DNA of 64,000 nt from Eubacteriales bacterium (GCA_030524175.1 JAUNHC010000024.1:1-64000); one strand, 5' to 3'. Positions 42,911 through 53,277 are shown, numbered from the stretch's first letter. Numbers and translations are program-made. Notes: generated by a model from the letters alone, not told the origin.

Positions 42911-44239
42911 TTATTTTTTCATATTGACAAACTGTGTATACCTTGGCAGCCATACAAGCTCCACAGTTCCGATGGGGCCGTTTCTTTGCTTGGCAATGAT
43001 TATCTCTGCAATGTCCTTCTTTTCTGTATCTTTATGATAGTAGTCATCTCTGTAAATGAACATGACCACGTCCGCATCCTGCTCAATGGCACCGGACTCA
43101 CGAAGGTCAGAAAGCATAGGGCGGTGATCCGGCCTCTGTTCCACGGCACGGCTCAGCTGTGAAAGGGCAATGACAGGCACACTCAATTCACGGGCAAGAG
43201 ACTTAAGGGAACGGGAAATATCAGAGATCTCCTGCTGCCGGGAATCGCTCTTGCCGCTTCCGCTCATGAGCTGCAGGTAGTCAATGATTATGATCCCCAG
43301 ATTGTGCTCCAGCTTATATTTTCTGCATTTAGATCGCATCTCCGCAATGGAGATACCGGGAGTATCGTCTATGATCAAATTAGAGCGGCCGATAATATCA
43401 GCCCCTTCTACCAGCTTTGTCCACTCTTCATCTTTCAGATTACCGGTACGGAGATTCTGTGAATCTACATGGGACTCCATGGCAAGAAGACGGTTCACAA
43501 GCTGCTCCTTGGACATCTCAAGACTAAATATAGCTACGGTGACATCTTTTCTGAAAGCCATATACTGGGCTACATTTAATACGAAAGCCGTCTTTCCCAT
43601 AGAGGGACGGGCGGCTATCAATACCAGATCAGAGGGATGCATTCCCGAAGTCTTATAATCTAAATCCACGAAACCTGTGGGAATTCCGGTAACTGTTCCC
43701 TTAAGCTTGGATGCTTTCTCAATATTATTGATGGCATTGAGGACAACCTGCTGGATCGGAACAAATTCCCCGCCTGTATGGCGCTGCAGGATATTAAACA
43801 GCTTCTTCTCCGCCTCTTCCAGGATGATCTCGGTGTTTTCCTTCTCCAGATAGCAGGAATTGGCAACTTCCTCGTTAACCTTGATCAAACGGCGCAGAAC
43901 TGCCTTTTCGCTTACAATATTGGCATAATATTTCACATTGGCAGAGGTTGGCACCGCTGATATTAAATCCCTTACATATTCCATACTGCTGATATCAGGA
44001 GGAAGATCCTTCTCCTTCAGACGGTTCTGTAAGGTGATCAAATCCACAGGCTTCCCTTCATTGCAGAGCTCCACCATGGCGTCAAAGATAATCCCATACT
44101 GTTTCTGATAAAAATCATCACTTGTCACAATCTCCGATGCCACTAAAATAGCATCACGGTCCAATATCATAGAACCGATGACAGATTGCTCTGCTTCTAT
44201 GCTGTGAGGAAGAATCCTCTTGATCAGCGCTTCTTCCAT
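42911..44239 (-). CDS. dnaB: Replicative DNA helicase
   Basis: This hexameric helicase unwinds DNA ahead of the replication fork. The N-terminal primase-binding domain begins LPHSIEAEQSVIGSMILDRDA. The RecA-like ATPase has Walker A ARPSMGKTAFVLN, motif H2 LGIIIIDYLQLMSG, the SLARELSVPVIALSQLSRAVEQR segment, and SGAIEQDADVVMFIYRDDYY with the arginine finger region nearby. At 442 residues it has the usual length. GGAGG is well placed upstream. It follows rplI and gdpP on the same strand, the common Firmicutes order. Confidence 0.96.
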   Translation of the reverse strand: MEEALIKRILPHSIEAEQSVIGSMILDRDAILVASEIVTSDDFYQKQYGIIFDAMVELCNEGKPVDLITLQNRLKEKDLPPDISSMEYVRDLISAVPTSANVKYYANIVSEKAVLRRLIKVNEEVANSCYLEKENTEIILEEAEKKLFNILQRHTGGEFVPIQQVVLNAINNIEKASKLKGTVTGIPTGFVDLDYKTSGMHPSDLVLIAARPSMGKTAFVLNVAQYMAFRKDVTVAIFSLEMSKEQLVNRLLAMESHVDSQNLRTGNLKDEEWTKLVEGADIIGRSNLIIDDTPGISIAEMRSKCRKYKLEHNLGIIIIDYLQLMSGSGKSDSRQQEISDISRSLKSLARELSVPVIALSQLSRAVEQRPDHRPMLSDLRESGAIEQDADVVMFIYRDDYYHKDTEKKDIAEIIIAKQRNGPIGTVELVWLPRYTQFVNMKK

Positions 44240-44261
44240 TTATTGCACCTCCAAAGGAATC

Positions 44262-44708
44262 TCAGGCCTCTTTTACCCAAACCTTAAGGCTTCCGGTTAC
44301 CTGAGGATGCAGGCGTACAGGGACCTGGGTTACACCAAGATTCTTGATGGGTGCGGGAAGCTGCAGTTTCTTCTTGTCAAGGTCAATGCCAAGCTGTTCC
44401 TTGGCTGCCTCTGAAATCTCCTTTGTGGAGATGGAGCCGAAAGTTCTGCCGCCTTCTCCTACTTTCAAAGTGAGAATGATTTCTTTCGTGGCTAAATCTG
44501 CTGCAAAAACTTTTGCTGCCTCCAGGATTTCCTGGGCCACTTTGTCTGCATTTGCTTTCTGCAGCTTCAGATCGTTCAGATTTTTGGATGTAGCCTCAAT
44601 GCCTAATTTTTTCGGCAATATCATATTTCTGGCATAGCCGTCGCTCACATTTACAATTTCTCCCTTTTTGCCAAGGGATTTTACGTCTTCCAATAAAATT
44701 ACTTTCAT
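44262..44708 (-). CDS. rplI: 50S ribosomal protein L9
   Basis: This 148-residue ribosomal protein has the invariant L9 N-terminal domain: [28 protein letters not shown] with PKKLG, the long connecting helix, and the C-terminal rRNA-binding domain ([30 protein letters not shown]). Its start overlaps the gdpP stop by 4 bp. Confidence 0.97.
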   Translation of the reverse strand: MKVILLEDVKSLGKKGEIVNVSDGYARNMILPKKLGIEATSKNLNDLKLQKANADKVAQEILEAAKVFAADLATKEIILTLKVGEGGRTFGSISTKEISEAAKEQLGIDLDKKKLQLPAPIKNLGVTQVPVRLHPQVTGSLKVWVKEA

Positions 44709-46759
44709 TCCTTTAAATCTCCTTCTTCACATACTTCATCTAAAATGCCTTTCAGCATATTTTCTGCATCTTCCACAGAGGACTTCACCTGGGCACCGGC
44801 GATATTCAAATGTCCGCCTCCTCCCATACGCTCCATCAAAAGCTGCACATTAATTTCATCAATTGCCCTGGCACTCACATAAATCTCATTATGGTACTCA
44901 GTAAGCACAAAGGACGCTTTCACTCCTGCTATGTTCAGCAGCTCATTGGCTGCCTGGGCTCCCACCACTGTAGGACTTTCCAAACCTTCGCTGGGGCATC
45001 TGGCGATGGCGAAATAATCCCTGTAAATCTCAGCAGTGCGTACCGCTTCTGCCCTTGCTTTATAAGAATCCAGATTATCGCGCAGCATCTTCCGCACTCT
45101 TGTGACATCTGCACCGTTCCTGCGAAGGAAAGCGGCAGCCTCAAAAGTTCTGACTCCTGCCCGGGTGGTAAAGTTGTTTGTATCAATCATAACCCCTGCA
45201 TAAATACAGTCTGCTTCCATATTGCGCAGGCGCAGGTCATCGGAAAAATACTGAAGTATTTCTGCAACCATCTCACAGGTAGAGGAAGCATAAGGTTCCA
45301 CATAAGACAGAACTGCATTCTGGATCACTTCATTTCCACGTCTATGATGGTCAAGGACCACGATCGTCTTTGTGAGATACAGAAGATCCTGACACTCAGT
45401 ATAGCTTGGCCTGTTTGTATCCACCACAACCACAACCGTATTATTGTCCACCAGATCTTTTGCCTGGGCGCTGTCCACAAACATGGAAGGCTCATAGTCA
45501 GGATTCCCCATATAACCCGCCATCAGCGGACGGATAGAAGTGGTGGGATCATTGACTACTATGTGCACCGGCTTGCCTAAGGTCTTGCCTGCACGGTAAA
45601 TACCGATGGCCGCACCAAGGGCATCCACATCTGTGATCTTATGCCCCATGACAACCACACGGTCTTTTGTACTCATAAACTCCTTCAGTGCCTGAGCCTT
45701 TACACGGGCTTTCACCCTGGTATTCTTCTCCATCTGCTGGGCTTTCCCGCCGAAATACGTAATATTGTTGCCATTCTTTATTACCACCTGGTCGCCGCCG
45801 CGGCCGAGGGCCATCTCAATGGCGATCCGGGAATACTCATAATTCTGCAGATATGTGGATGCATTTAATCCGATACCGATGCTTAAAGTAACAGCCATCT
45901 CATTGCCGATATTGACGGTCTTCACCTCATCCAGAATATGAAAACGCTGTTCCTTCAGGGCTTCCAGTGAGCTCTGCCTCATAATAAGGAAATACTTATC
46001 TTTCTCAAGCTTTCTCACCAGACCATCAAAATTGGAGAAATACTTGGTGATCTTCCTGTCAATAAGCGCAATAAGCAGAGAGCGGCGTACATCCTCAACA
46101 CTCTCCAGCGCCTCTTCATAATTATCAAGATAAGCTAGGGCAACTACAAGCTTATTATCCTCATTCTTCTGGATATACTCCTTAAGCTCTGTCTCATCAT
46201 ACAGGTACATTGCAATAAGATCTACGTTTTCGTCTGTGTTCTCCAGCATTTCCGTTCTGAGGATCACTTCCTTCAGCGAAACTCGCTGCATGGAGATACG
46301 GTAAATCCTGTCTCCGAACTGGGTACTTAACTCTGAAATCTCTTTCTCCTCAGCCACAGGAAGCTTGTCCGCAGTGATTTCCGGAAAAATGGTGTCCACA
46401 CCCTTCTTAAAAAACTGGTCTCTTCCGGTCAGTTCAGAAAACAGCTTGTTTGACCAGATCATTTTCCCATTCATATCCATAATGGCATAGGGCATAGCCA
46501 GCTCGTCAAGAATACGCTTCTCCAACAGATCATACTGATTGGCAAAAGCGATAAGGTCATTCATAATCATCGGTCTGTGATAACGGTATAAAATCGCCGC
46601 CACCCCCATGTACACCACCAGCCCCAGTGATACTACGAAGCCGGCCTTTCCGTTCACCAGGTAAACCAGTATATTGAGCATGATCAACAATATAGAAAGG
46701 TATAATGGCCACTGTACAAACCGTTTTATGTGTCCTTTTAATTTCAGTTTATCATTCAT
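44705..46759 (-). CDS. gdpP: Cyclic di-AMP phosphodiesterase GdpP
   Basis: This membrane phosphodiesterase lowers cyclic di-AMP, which controls potassium and osmolyte balance and wall stress in Firmicutes. Two N-terminal helices (residues 16-55) are followed by a PAS-like domain (about 75-160), a degenerate GGDEF domain (about 175-300), then DHH and DHHA1 domains. Catalytic motifs are [34 protein letters not shown] and the C-terminal [13 protein letters not shown]. It runs into rplI and dnaB, and only a weak GGAATGG site is seen at the start. Confidence 0.94.
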   Translation of the reverse strand: MNDKLKLKGHIKRFVQWPLYLSILLIMLNILVYLVNGKAGFVVSLGLVVYMGVAAILYRYHRPMIMNDLIAFANQYDLLEKRILDELAMPYAIMDMNGKMIWSNKLFSELTGRDQFFKKGVDTIFPEITADKLPVAEEKEISELSTQFGDRIYRISMQRVSLKEVILRTEMLENTDENVDLIAMYLYDETELKEYIQKNEDNKLVVALAYLDNYEEALESVEDVRRSLLIALIDRKITKYFSNFDGLVRKLEKDKYFLIMRQSSLEALKEQRFHILDEVKTVNIGNEMAVTLSIGIGLNASTYLQNYEYSRIAIEMALGRGGDQVVIKNGNNITYFGGKAQQMEKNTRVKARVKAQALKEFMSTKDRVVVMGHKITDVDALGAAIGIYRAGKTLGKPVHIVVNDPTTSIRPLMAGYMGNPDYEPSMFVDSAQAKDLVDNNTVVVVVDTNRPSYTECQDLLYLTKTIVVLDHHRRGNEVIQNAVLSYVEPYASSTCEMVAEILQYFSDDLRLRNMEADCIYAGVMIDTNNFTTRAGVRTFEAAAFLRRNGADVTRVRKMLRDNLDSYKARAEAVRTAEIYRDYFAIARCPSEGLESPTVVGAQAANELLNIAGVKASFVLTEYHNEIYVSARAIDEINVQLLMERMGGGGHLNIAGAQVKSSVEDAENMLKGILDEVCEEGDLKE

Positions 46760-46793
46760 ATTTCCATTCCGTTCTTTTTTTAATTAACAAGAA

Positions 46794-46836
46794 ACCTCGC
46801 CTTTCGCCTCCGGCTCGGGCTCACTAAGTGTTCTCA
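46794..46836 (-). repeat. Dispersed intergenic repeat, copy A
   Basis: On the minus strand this contains GAACACTTAGTGAG followed by AGCCG and GGCG modules that can fold as a small hairpin. A diverged copy lies between ssb and rpsR at about 59427-59462 (GAGCACTTAATGAG then AAGCCGAAAGGCG). It lies between the second GGDEF gene and gdpP. Confidence 0.5.
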
Positions 46837-46947
46837 TTATAACAGATTTTTATGGATTTTACCATATGGTATGTGGAAAAAGATTGCCGGGGCGGGTGAC
46901 AGGGCGGAAAATAGCCTGTTCAGCGCAGAAAAAAAGACCCTACGGTC

Positions 46948-48099
46948 TCATTTTTCTGCGCTTCCTTTCTTCATTTTTACTTTGTTCCGGTACATGTCTC
47001 TGTCGCTGCGGATGAGCATATTGTGGATACAATCGCTTTCATAATCTTCGATTTTCCCGTATCCCAGTGCCATTCCGAAGCTTTTATTGTCATATTGATA
47101 AAATGCTTCACATTTATCCCTGATTTCCTTAAGCTTCTGCTCCATGCTCCTCTCTTCGCAGTCGGGAAACAACAGTACGAATTCATCCCCTCCTGTCCTG
47201 TATGCTCCAATTGCTTTTTCTCCGCAATCACGAAGTACATCGGCAGCTTTTTTTATAAATACGTCCCCTTGAAAATGTCCGTATTCATCATTTACCCGTT
47301 TTAGGTCATTAAGGTCAAACATCACATAAAAAAAAGATTCTCTGGCTTTTTCAAGCCTTTTCATTTCATGATCCAGTGCCCTGCGGTTCAGCAGGCCTGT
47401 AAGTTCATCAACAAAGACAAGCTCCTCATACTCCTTCATTTGCTGGATCCTCATTCTTACGGCACAATTGTTTACTGCAAGTATAAGGCTGCGTCCCATA
47501 AGCAGATAGGTAAAGCCGGTTGTGATACAAAATATTAAAGCTGCAGGTATAAATTTTTCTGATTCCCATATTTTTACGGTACCCAAAATTAAAAACAACA
47601 CAATTGAATGCCAAAAAGAAATTGCGCCGAGCACTTTCCAGCCGTTCTTAACATTTTCCAGAATACTTCTGTATTTGGGGTGAATTTTATAAAGATAAAG
47701 AAGGTATCCTAAAGACAGGAGTAACTGAAAACAGATACTTAAATTTATTTCCCGGCCCATAAGCCTGCCGATCCCCCACGAGACAACATGTATACTTACG
47801 CCGAAGGTAAATGCGGAGCACAGAGTAAACAGAAAACGGCAGTCCCTGTATTGTGAGGTCTTCCAGGCAAAAACAGTGACAGGGACCATAAGCCATAAAA
47901 TTCCATATACAATATATCCTTCAACAGGATACTTCATAGATGACCAGAGATATCCTGAACTACAAATCCCCAGAAGCACCAAGGCCGATATCCGTGTTTT
48001 TCTTTTGTCATACCGGGCAGGGAGCAGAACAAAAAGTGTTAAAGATATACTGATATACGTCAGTATATCCCATAACAGCCGGATAATTTCAATTTTCAT
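46948..48099 (-). CDS. Membrane GGDEF protein (diguanylate cyclase)
   Basis: This 383-residue protein has six or seven N-terminal membrane helices (residues 8-225) and a C-terminal GGDEF domain (VDELTGLLNRRALDHEM to AYRTGGDEFVLLF). It should make cyclic di-GMP. The RxxD inhibition site is missing. The membrane part probably senses a small ligand or the membrane state, but I recognise no named sensor domain. The ATG at 48099 is preceded by GGAGTGGGGAAGCC. It diverges from an XRE regulator, and the shared intergenic region holds a 12-bp inverted repeat. Confidence 0.87.
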   Translation of the reverse strand: MKIEIIRLLWDILTYISISLTLFVLLPARYDKRKTRISALVLLGICSSGYLWSSMKYPVEGYIVYGILWLMVPVTVFAWKTSQYRDCRFLFTLCSAFTFGVSIHVVSWGIGRLMGREINLSICFQLLLSLGYLLYLYKIHPKYRSILENVKNGWKVLGAISFWHSIVLFLILGTVKIWESEKFIPAALIFCITTGFTYLLMGRSLILAVNNCAVRMRIQQMKEYEELVFVDELTGLLNRRALDHEMKRLEKARESFFYVMFDLNDLKRVNDEYGHFQGDVFIKKAADVLRDCGEKAIGAYRTGGDEFVLLFPDCEERSMEQKLKEIRDKCEAFYQYDNKSFGMALGYGKIEDYESDCIHNMLIRSDRDMYRNKVKMKKGSAEK

Positions 48100-48137
48100 G
48101 GCTTCCCCACTCCTTCCGTTCATATATATAAATATAC

Positions 48138-48208
48138 TATACTATCTTTTTTAAGGCAAGTATTTCCTTTATAATTACTTTTCTTCTTTCTTTTTTAAAG
48201 ATAGTATA
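48138..48208. promoter_or_regulatory. Paired inverted operator sites in divergent promoter region
   Basis: TATACTATCTTT (48138-48149) and AAAGATAGTATA (48197-48208) are perfect inverted repeats 47 bp apart. They lie in the 133-bp gap between the divergent GGDEF and XRE genes. Such spaced identical sites suit a repressor that binds both promoters. The neighbouring XRE protein is the obvious candidate. I could not place -35/-10 boxes with confidence in this AT-rich sequence. Confidence 0.55.
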
Positions 48209-48232
48209 TAAAAAAGAATCAGAGGTAGGAAT

Positions 48233-48562
48233 ATGATAACAAATAAGGAAATCAGCAGGCATGTAAAAAAATACAGAAAAGCAAAAGGTTTTACACAGGC
48301 ACAGCTTGCAGAGATTGTGGACATCTCAACCATCCACATGTCTCATATAGAGACTGGAACTGTTTCCATGTCCTTAGAATGCCTTCTGAAAATCTGCGAT
48401 GCCCTGGACATTTCGCCCAATCATCTCCTGCTGCCGGACTTTGCCGTTCCCCTGGACAACAGTCTGCTCCAGGAAAAAATCCAAGCTCTGACCAATGATG
48501 AAAGAGAATTTGTGATGTACATGATAGATGCACTGGACTCCATGCACCTTAACCGTCCATAA
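48233..48562 (+). CDS. XRE-family helix-turn-helix regulator
   Basis: This 109-residue protein has an N-terminal XRE/Cro-type helix-turn-helix (residues 8-65: VKKYRKAKGFTQAQLAEIVDISTIHMSHIETG, SLECLLKICDALDISPNHLL) and a short C-terminal helix pair (DEREFVMYMIDALDS). It is probably an autoregulator that also controls the divergent GGDEF gene. GAGGTAGGAAT precedes the ATG. Confidence 0.88.
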   Translation: MITNKEISRHVKKYRKAKGFTQAQLAEIVDISTIHMSHIETGTVSMSLECLLKICDALDISPNHLLLPDFAVPLDNSLLQEKIQALTNDEREFVMYMIDALDSMHLNRP

Positions 48563-48587
48563 CCCTGACAAAATCCGTACTCGAATA

Positions 48588-48633
48588 TAAAAAGGATACC
48601 TTAAAGGCAGACAAAAGCCTCTGAAGGTATCCT
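48588..48633 (-). terminator. Rho-independent terminator of the alpha-galactosidase operon
   Basis: AGGATACCTT and AAGGTATCCT pair perfectly with an inner AGGC/GCCT stem, and on the minus strand TTTTTATATT follows. It lies 23 bp after the GH36 stop codon and between convergent genes. Confidence 0.78.
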
Positions 48634-48655
48634 CATTACTTATTCCGGACTATTT

Positions 48656-50410
48656 TTATTTACGGATCAATATTGCTGTTCCGCTTCGGGGAACATGGAT
48701 CAAGTTCATTCCCTGAGCAACCTTTAGCTCCTCTTCAGACACCAGATTTCCTCTGCAGTCATAAACTGTTAGTCCTGCTGCTCCGGAAATCCCTTCATTG
48801 AAAATACTGAGAATATTTCCACTTGTTCCGTTTACAAAAACCATCTCACCATACAACTGATCAATCTGTATGAGTTCCCGGGCATGACAGGTGCAGACCA
48901 TCACATCTTCTGAGATTCCTTTTATGACAGAATACCTTCCTGCTGGATTCAGCGGCTGAAAACTCCCCTCTATAAATGCTGATTTATATTTTTTCCACAG
49001 TTTCAAATAAAATTCCAGCATTTCCCTGTGTTGGGACTGCATATCCTCCAGTCTGACCGATATTTGGGGAACACTGAACAATACTTGTATGATCTGCAGC
49101 GCCGCACTCTCCGCACTGTCTTTTGGGTGCCACATAAGCATATCAGAATGGACCGCACTGTTTCCTGCCAGAAGCCTTATATCAGTCACTCTTTGATGAT
49201 TTTCCAGTGCATCAAAGGGACAGTCCACTGCACGGAAAATATTCCCGTAGCTCCGCATCAACGGACCATTGTAGGTCTGCCGGAATTCCAGCAGAATATC
49301 CGGTTTACGCTGCTTCAGGCGCCGGATACATTCCTTCATAAGAAAATCTGCCGCCTCGCCTACAGAACGAAAGTCTCTTCTTTCATCCTCCTTTTTGCCG
49401 CTGAAAGCTGTCACCACAAACTCATCCACAAAATCCAGTTTAAAGCCATCCAGGTCATATTCTTCCAATGCCTTCTCATAGGTACGGATTATAAATTCTC
49501 TCACCTGTGGATACCTGGGATCAAGGACATACCATTCCCGGTCATTGACAGGGTCTATGACCATATCCTTAAATTTCCGGTAATTTTTTGACCGCTCTCC
49601 AATAAAGGGAACAGAATACCAGGTCATAACCCGCATCCCCAGTCCATGGACTTTTTTCACAAAACTTTTCATATCCGGTATTTTTGACGCTGCCGGAAGC
49701 CAGTCACCGCAGTAAGCGTATCCTCTGTTATTGTCGTCTGTCTGCCATCCGTCGTCCAACAAGATTGTTTTGAATCCGAATTTCTCCGAAAGACGGCACT
49801 GAAGGAGCAGTTCCTCCTCTGACAGCCTTTGGTGAAAGCTGTACCATGTGGAATACATCGGCTCCCTGTCTGCCTCCGGCACATAAGCAGGACGGTTTCG
49901 TTCCACCTTTTCCCACCACAATGCCGTATCCGCCAAACTCCTGTAATAAGGAATCTCCCGGGTGTCCAGCCGTATGGTCAGCTCATATTCCTTTTCCTCA
50001 TAAGGATCTTCAAATAAATCCACCAGAAAAGCATACTCCCCTGTTTCCTCCAAAGGGGCGGCAGACAAACCTGTGCTGTGAAGGGTATCCGACAGCCCAA
50101 GCGTAGCTCTGTTCTCATTTTCATTTCCTATGAGACTCACCACAGGTGCGCCGGTAAAGCCGCTGACCTTCTTTAAGTTCATGAACCAGTCCAGGTTCAA
50201 AGCCTTTATGAGATGTATTTTAGGTGTCCACATATAATGGATATCCCAGGCAGGAACCATGATTTTCCACCTCATGGGCGGAAAATTTCTGTTTTGTTCA
50301 CATTTCATATGTATGTGAAATTCCGTAATTCCCTCCCTGCTCTGTTCCTCCCAGGCAATAGTGATTCCCCGTTGTTCTTCAGGGGCTTCTAATTTGTAAT
50401 CAACTCTCAT
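48656..50410 (-). CDS. GH36-type alpha-galactosidase
   Basis: This 584-residue clan GH-D glycosidase should release terminal alpha-galactose from melibiose, raffinose-type sugars or glycoproteins. An N-terminal beta-rich domain is followed by a TIM barrel: YSTWYSFHQRLSEEELL, ILLDDGWQTDDNNRG, MRVMTWYSVPF, and the nucleophile strand DGFKLDFVDEF (Asp after K-L). The acid/base region is FRAVDCPFDALENHQRVTDIRLLAG. A C-terminal beta domain completes it. It has no signal peptide, so the substrate is cleaved inside the cell. It is the last gene of the importer operon. Confidence 0.85.
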   Translation of the reverse strand: MRVDYKLEAPEEQRGITIAWEEQSREGITEFHIHMKCEQNRNFPPMRWKIMVPAWDIHYMWTPKIHLIKALNLDWFMNLKKVSGFTGAPVVSLIGNENENRATLGLSDTLHSTGLSAAPLEETGEYAFLVDLFEDPYEEKEYELTIRLDTREIPYYRSLADTALWWEKVERNRPAYVPEADREPMYSTWYSFHQRLSEEELLLQCRLSEKFGFKTILLDDGWQTDDNNRGYAYCGDWLPAASKIPDMKSFVKKVHGLGMRVMTWYSVPFIGERSKNYRKFKDMVIDPVNDREWYVLDPRYPQVREFIIRTYEKALEEYDLDGFKLDFVDEFVVTAFSGKKEDERRDFRSVGEAADFLMKECIRRLKQRKPDILLEFRQTYNGPLMRSYGNIFRAVDCPFDALENHQRVTDIRLLAGNSAVHSDMLMWHPKDSAESAALQIIQVLFSVPQISVRLEDMQSQHREMLEFYLKLWKKYKSAFIEGSFQPLNPAGRYSVIKGISEDVMVCTCHARELIQIDQLYGEMVFVNGTSGNILSIFNEGISGAAGLTVYDCRGNLVSEEELKVAQGMNLIHVPRSGTAILIRK

Positions 50411-50413
50411 CCT

Positions 50414-50629
50414 TCAGTCCTCAAATTCTGTTATTCTGTCCATCATTCTCCGGTAGCGGAATCTTGCCATTTCGTTTTTCTCCAGAACATCCTTCTCCGT
50501 ACCTGTATACTGGCAGCGGATACAATAATATTCTTCTTTCTCTTTGTCATAAAACATATCAATATCCAAATCCCTCATAAAACAGGAGGGACATCTGTAA
50601 TTCAGTCTGCCTTTTCCACTTTGAGCCAT
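50414..50629 (-). CDS. Small zinc-ribbon protein
   Basis: This 71-residue protein has two CxxC pairs, CPSC at about 13-16 and CIRC at about 36-39, joined by an acidic/aromatic segment (DIDMFYDKEKEEYYCI), followed by a basic helix (EMARFRYRRMMDRI). This is the layout of a zinc ribbon. It overlaps the end of the upstream 609-codon gene by 28 bp and is followed by the GH36 gene, so it is co-expressed with sugar genes. I know no function. Confidence 0.7.
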   Translation of the reverse strand: MAQSGKGRLNYRCPSCFMRDLDIDMFYDKEKEEYYCIRCQYTGTEKDVLEKNEMARFRYRRMMDRITEFED

Positions 50630-52431
50630 GAGCGAAGCACCTCCTTATTTTTCATAGTCTTCTTTAACCCCAGGGTATACATGGGACTGAAGGCATATCC
50701 CTCCCGGATATACGCTGACACCTCTTCCTCTGCCCAAACCCTTGCCCTTGTGTGTATCTGGGGAATGAGCACACTGGCCTCTTTCGCATCTTCTACCTCT
50801 TCTTCACGGCATTTATATGCATATTCAATCCTTTTTTCCTCCTCAGGAGATCCACAGGAAAGCACGATCCCCGTCATGTCCTCCGGATATTCTGTGGTAC
50901 CGTAACATCCCGTGAAATATTCCAAAAGCTCTATCTCTGCCTCAGGGCAGCTCATTTCAAGAATATGACGTTCTATCCCAATAGCCGAACTGCCTTCCTG
51001 AAAACGGAAAATAGTCTGTATGACTACGGAAAGATCATGAAATTCAATTTCCACCGGATCCAGCGTCAGGATCCGTGTGTCTCCATCCTCACTGAAATGA
51101 GCCTTTGTACGGCAAAGGCATAAATCTACCTCCTCACCGTTATATACCACTTTACAGCTTTTTACAGTACCTTCTCCTGCGTAGTGGGTAAAGTAACCTG
51201 CCCTGTATTTTTCCTGTATCAAAAAGGGATAGGAAGCATCCTGTACGTGCCTGGTGCCAATCCCTACCTCCCACTCAATCTTCGCGGCATAAGGGCGCAG
51301 GTCCACCAGCGCCCCGCCCTGATTCATGTCTATACAGGTGCGGAGATATGGATCTGCATACCAGAATAGCTGCTTCTCTGAGCCGTACAAAATATCTCTC
51401 CAAATCGCACATTCCGGCCGGGTATAAGTCTTCGTTTCACGGAAAAAGTCTGCAAATTCAGCCATTGTCATATCTTCCAGCTCCCCCTGTTCCCGAAGCT
51501 GTGCATAATAAGCCATGGCATCCTCATAACTTTTCAGGAGCAGCTCATAAGGAGCTTCCCACCGGCCCATCTTATTCATCCATCCCGGCCCCACAAACAT
51601 CATATTATATGCGTATCCCCTATTGTATCTTTTCAGGTGACGGTATTGGTCAATGAGATTGTAGAGATAAGGGTACTGTCCGTCATGGTAGATCATCCCT
51701 CTCAGCACATTCTGGGGATGTGTGCCAAAATTAGAACCGTTTCCGTCAAAGCAGGCAATCAAATCCCGTGACAAATGAGGAATGGCCACAATTCCTGCAT
51801 CCTGTTCCTCATTTTCCGCGGGAGCATGAGTATTCTGCTTTGAAGGAATCCAAGGATTCCACGGACCTCCGTCGAACAATGTATACCAAGAATTATTACA
51901 GGTATGATATGCCTTGGGTCCTTCCTCCCAGCAGGTTGCCACTGCACATTTCACGGTAGGATACTGGGTCTTGATGTATTGTATCAATGGTGCATCCATA
52001 TAATAAGAACCTGTAGACTGGGGATAAAAGCCGAATCTATCATGGAATTTTTCAAACACATCTGTCACGATCGCTTTTTTGTCCTCCATGGAAAACATCC
52101 AGATACAGAAATCCTTTGTCTTATATTTCTCATGGAATTCCTCACAAGGCAGGCCCAGAAGGGTCAGACCGATTTCATCCCCGTATGTTTCATGGTGCTC
52201 TTTTGCAAGCTGTACAGCCTCCTCATTAAAAAGGCTGGCATAAGTCATTTGAATGGTGGTTTTAAATCCATGTTTATGGGCAATGCTCTGCTGTGTTTTA
52301 AAAATATCCAAGGATTCTGTGAGAAGGGAATCCCGGCTCAAATCCTCCTCCTTTCCGTGACCTGTCACTTTCTCCGCATATTCAGGCACCATCTCCGGAC
52401 GATGGATAATGTTCAAAATAAATCTGTCCAT
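50602..52431 (-). CDS. Unrecognised 609-aa protein of a sugar-utilisation operon
   Basis: I do not recognise the family. The N-terminal 300 residues look like an alpha/beta barrel with motifs IAHKHGFKTTIQMTYASLF, FYPQSTGSYYMDAPLIQYIK, CAVATCWEEGPKAYH and MMFVGPGWMNKMGRWEAP, reminiscent of polysaccharide deacetylase- or GH57-like enzymes. The C-terminal 250 residues look beta-rich (YRAGYFTHYAGEGTVKSCKVVYNGEEVDL). It has no signal peptide. It lies between the importer permeases and the GH36 gene, so it probably acts on the same carbohydrate. GGAGAGAGAC precedes the ATG. Confidence 0.7.
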   Translation of the reverse strand: MDRFILNIIHRPEMVPEYAEKVTGHGKEEDLSRDSLLTESLDIFKTQQSIAHKHGFKTTIQMTYASLFNEEAVQLAKEHHETYGDEIGLTLLGLPCEEFHEKYKTKDFCIWMFSMEDKKAIVTDVFEKFHDRFGFYPQSTGSYYMDAPLIQYIKTQYPTVKCAVATCWEEGPKAYHTCNNSWYTLFDGGPWNPWIPSKQNTHAPAENEEQDAGIVAIPHLSRDLIACFDGNGSNFGTHPQNVLRGMIYHDGQYPYLYNLIDQYRHLKRYNRGYAYNMMFVGPGWMNKMGRWEAPYELLLKSYEDAMAYYAQLREQGELEDMTMAEFADFFRETKTYTRPECAIWRDILYGSEKQLFWYADPYLRTCIDMNQGGALVDLRPYAAKIEWEVGIGTRHVQDASYPFLIQEKYRAGYFTHYAGEGTVKSCKVVYNGEEVDLCLCRTKAHFSEDGDTRILTLDPVEIEFHDLSVVIQTIFRFQEGSSAIGIERHILEMSCPEAEIELLEYFTGCYGTTEYPEDMTGIVLSCGSPEEEKRIEYAYKCREEEVEDAKEASVLIPQIHTRARVWAEEEVSAYIREGYAFSPMYTLGLKKTMKNKEVLRSWLKVEKAD

Positions 52432-52446
52432 GTCTCTCTCCTTTCC

Positions 52447-53277
52447 TCAGCTCTTGACTGCACCTGCAATCATCCCGTCAACAATATATTTTTGGGCAAA
52501 ACAGTAAACGATCAGTATGGGAAGTATGGAAAGCACAATAAATGCACATACATAATTCCATTTATAAGTCATATATCCCACAAAACTATAAATACTTAAG
52601 GGAACCGTATTCTTCATGGTATCGGTGATAAAATACAGGGAAACCTGGAAATCATTCCACACCCCCATAAAAACAATGATCACATTGGTAAAAACCGCCG
52701 GTTTCAGAAGCGGGAAAACCACCTGGAAAAACATACGGAAAAAACCGCATCCCTCCAACATTGCAGATTCGTCCAGGGAATTTGGTATCCCCTTGATGAT
52801 GCCGGAGTAGATCATAATGCTCAAAGGCATTCGGGATGCCACATGTATGAGGATCACCGACAAAAAAGTACCGCTCAGCCCAAGAGTCTTTACTATGATC
52901 ACCTCAGGGATCAGAGACAGAGGTGCGATCATGCCTATCAGGAAATAATTGGATAACAGTTTGCTCAGCCGGTCATGTCTCCTTGTAAGGATAAAAGCTG
53001 TGACTGAAGAAATCAGCACAGTAAGAGCCACTACCGAGAGTGTGACAATCAGACTGTTCTTAAACGCCCGGATCAGATTCCCCTGTTCCACCACATAAGA
53101 GAAATTTTCCCATAAGAAGTTCTTTGGCATGGACAAATCCACAATGGCAGCTTCATCCACCGTCTTAAAAGAGGTGAGCAGCACCAGGAAAAAAGGAAAC
53201 AGCACCACAAATGTCATCACACAGCAAATTGCATACAAACCTGTTTTAGAAAGGATTTTCTTCGTCTTATATTTCAT
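52447..53277 (-). CDS. Sugar ABC transporter permease, MalG type (alpha-galactoside locus)
   Basis: This 276-residue CUT1 permease has six helices, the coupling EAA-type loop DESAMLEGCGFFRMFFQVVFP (Ser in place of the second Ala), and the C-terminus QKYIVDGMIAGAVKS. Its start overlaps the upstream permease stop by one base (TGATG), with AGGAG upstream. It pairs with the MalF-type subunit. As in the first importer, no ATPase gene is nearby. Confidence 0.9.
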   Translation of the reverse strand: MKYKTKKILSKTGLYAICCVMTFVVLFPFFLVLLTSFKTVDEAAIVDLSMPKNFLWENFSYVVEQGNLIRAFKNSLIVTLSVVALTVLISSVTAFILTRRHDRLSKLLSNYFLIGMIAPLSLIPEVIIVKTLGLSGTFLSVILIHVASRMPLSIMIYSGIIKGIPNSLDESAMLEGCGFFRMFFQVVFPLLKPAVFTNVIIVFMGVWNDFQVSLYFITDTMKNTVPLSIYSFVGYMTYKWNYVCAFIVLSILPILIVYCFAQKYIVDGMIAGAVKS

